Of a stretch of 6,880 bases of DNA, positions 6,183-6,880 are shown piece by piece. How positions within the stretch are numbered: the stretch's first letter is position 1; each line of letters opens with the position of its first letter. The position numbers and the translations under genes were made by a program. Origin of the DNA: Pseudomonadota bacterium (GTDB lineage Bacteria > Pseudomonadota > Gammaproteobacteria > Burkholderiales > Burkholderiaceae_B); NCBI GenBank assembly GCA_023389535.1, contig JAEWEH010000050.1:1-6880 (forward strand), written 5' to 3'. The notes beneath the pieces were generated by a model. That model was not told where the DNA came from, ran no database searches, and saw only the letters and a program-made list of their open reading frames with translations.

Positions 6183-6232
6183 CAATAGCCCTGACGCCCA
6201 AGCATCCAAGATTCAAGCAGGGCACCAGGCTC

Positions 6233-6880
6233 TTAGAAGTTGATGCCCAGCCATGCCTTCACCTGGGCATGCAGATCGCCCTGAAAGTCTTCCGGTGAGC
6301 CTGACGCCGTGATTTCCCCCAGGCTGAGCACGTAAATGTAATCCGACATGGACACCACGCGACGCACGTTGTGGTCGACCAGCAGAATGCCCATGCCGGC
6401 TTCGGCGAAAGCCCTGATCCACTGGAAGACGTCGGCCGCCACCCTGGGTGCCAGGCCGATGCTGGGTTCGTCGATCAGGCAGACGCGGGGCTGCAGCATA
6501 TAGGCCTTGGCGAATTCCAGGGACTTCTGCTGGCCGCCCGAAAGATCGCCCGCCTGCGCCTTGAGTTTCTCGCGCAGGACCGGAAAGCGGTCCAGCGTAT
6601 CGGCAAAGCGTTGCTCGACCATCCCGCCATAGCGCTTGCGCCGGCCTTCCAGCGGCAGGCGCAGGTTTTCTTCTACGGTCAGGAAGGGAAAAAGGCTGGA
6701 TTCCTGCGGAATGTACCAAATGCCGTCGTCTATCAGCGTGTGGGGTTCCTGGCCGGAAATATCGCGCCCGTCGAGCACCACACGACCCGACTTGGGCTTG
6801 AGAAAGCCATAGATGGTCTTGAACAGCGTTGACTTTCCCGCCCCATTCAGGCCGATCAGGCCGCTGATATGGCCCCGCCG
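6233..6880 (-). CDS. livF: LivF-type ABC transporter ATP-binding protein (N-terminus cut by right edge)
   Basis: Cytoplasmic ATPase that powers import by a branched-chain-amino-acid-type (HAAT) ABC transporter, working with LivG, the LivH/LivM permeases and a binding protein. The 215 visible residues include Walker A GLNGAGKST (10-18), a Q-loop in WYIPQES, the signature LSGGQQ, Walker B CLIDEPSIGLAP with the catalytic Glu, and an H-loop in LLVDHNVRRV. The order is normal and all key residues are present. LivF proteins run to about 235 residues, so about 20 are missing beyond position 6880. The C-terminus ends WLGINF and TAA (6235-6233). The DEPSIGLAP form favours LivF over LivG, which usually has a longer insert before its H-loop. 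The stretch LSGGQQKSLEFAKAYM differs from the textbook LivF sequence, suggesting a divergent subgroup whose substrate may be an amide, urea-like compound or aromatic acid rather than leucine. Partner genes would lie to the right. Confidence 0.92.
   Translation of the reverse strand, partial: RRGHISGLIGLNGAGKSTLFKTIYGFLKPKSGRVVLDGRDISGQEPHTLIDDGIWYIPQESSLFPFLTVEENLRLPLEGRRKRYGGMVEQRFADTLDRFPVLREKLKAQAGDLSGGQQKSLEFAKAYMLQPRVCLIDEPSIGLAPRVAADVFQWIRAFAEAGMGILLVDHNVRRVVSMSDYIYVLSLGEITASGSPEDFQGDLHAQVKAWLGINF

Noticed and set aside
6105..6232. Plus-strand open frame 6062-6298 reaching past the Bug gene
   Set aside because: It crosses the strong terminator and overlaps the ends of two convergent genes, with no domain or ribosome site.

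Overview
The window is GC-rich with dense, well-spaced bacterial genes. The gene content points to a betaproteobacterium of the order Burkholderiales, most likely family Alcaligenaceae (Bordetella/Achromobacter/Pusillimonas-like). The reasons are a Bug/TctC-type binding protein of the kind expanded in that family, a TAXI TRAP receptor paired with an RpiR regulator, and a ZIP transporter whose C-terminal third closely matches what I recall of the Bordetella bronchiseptica ZIP protein of known structure. The family assignment is inference from protein resemblance, not a database result.

Layout, left to right. (1) Positions 1-1530, minus strand: an RpiR/SIS-domain regulator followed 78 bp downstream by the N-terminal half of a TAXI-type TRAP solute-binding protein, cut by the left edge. 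(2) Positions 1531-1783: a 253-bp divergent control region with an AT-rich inverted repeat near the regulator and a good sigma70-type promoter facing right. (3) Positions 1784-3733, plus strand: a membrane-anchored PAS-GGDEF-EAL protein with both catalytic domains apparently intact. (4) Positions 3764-4983, minus strand: a metal-handling unit made of a ZIP-family divalent-metal transporter and, downstream, a 77-residue Cys-rich metallothionein-like protein. A terminator-like hairpin lies between them, just ahead of the small gene's ribosome binding site. (5) Positions 4984-5102: a 119-bp AT-rich divergent region with a near-perfect palindrome close to the ZIP start. (6) Positions 5103-6104, plus strand: a Bug/TctC periplasmic binding protein ending in a strong intrinsic terminator. 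(7) Positions 6233-6880, minus strand: a LivF-type ABC ATPase, cut by the right edge.

Three of the seven genes belong to three different classes of organic-solute uptake (TRAP-TAXI, TTT/Bug, branched-chain-amino-acid-type ABC), which fits a metabolically versatile heterotroph scavenging carboxylates and amino acids. They lie in separate transcription units and need not work together. The ZIP and Cys-rich genes plausibly work together in zinc uptake and buffering.

I see no phage, insertion sequence, CRISPR array, tRNA or rRNA, and no clearly new multi-gene system. The best leads are the possible attenuator between the ZIP gene and the Cys-rich gene, the palindrome upstream of the ZIP gene, and the inverted repeat upstream of the RpiR gene.
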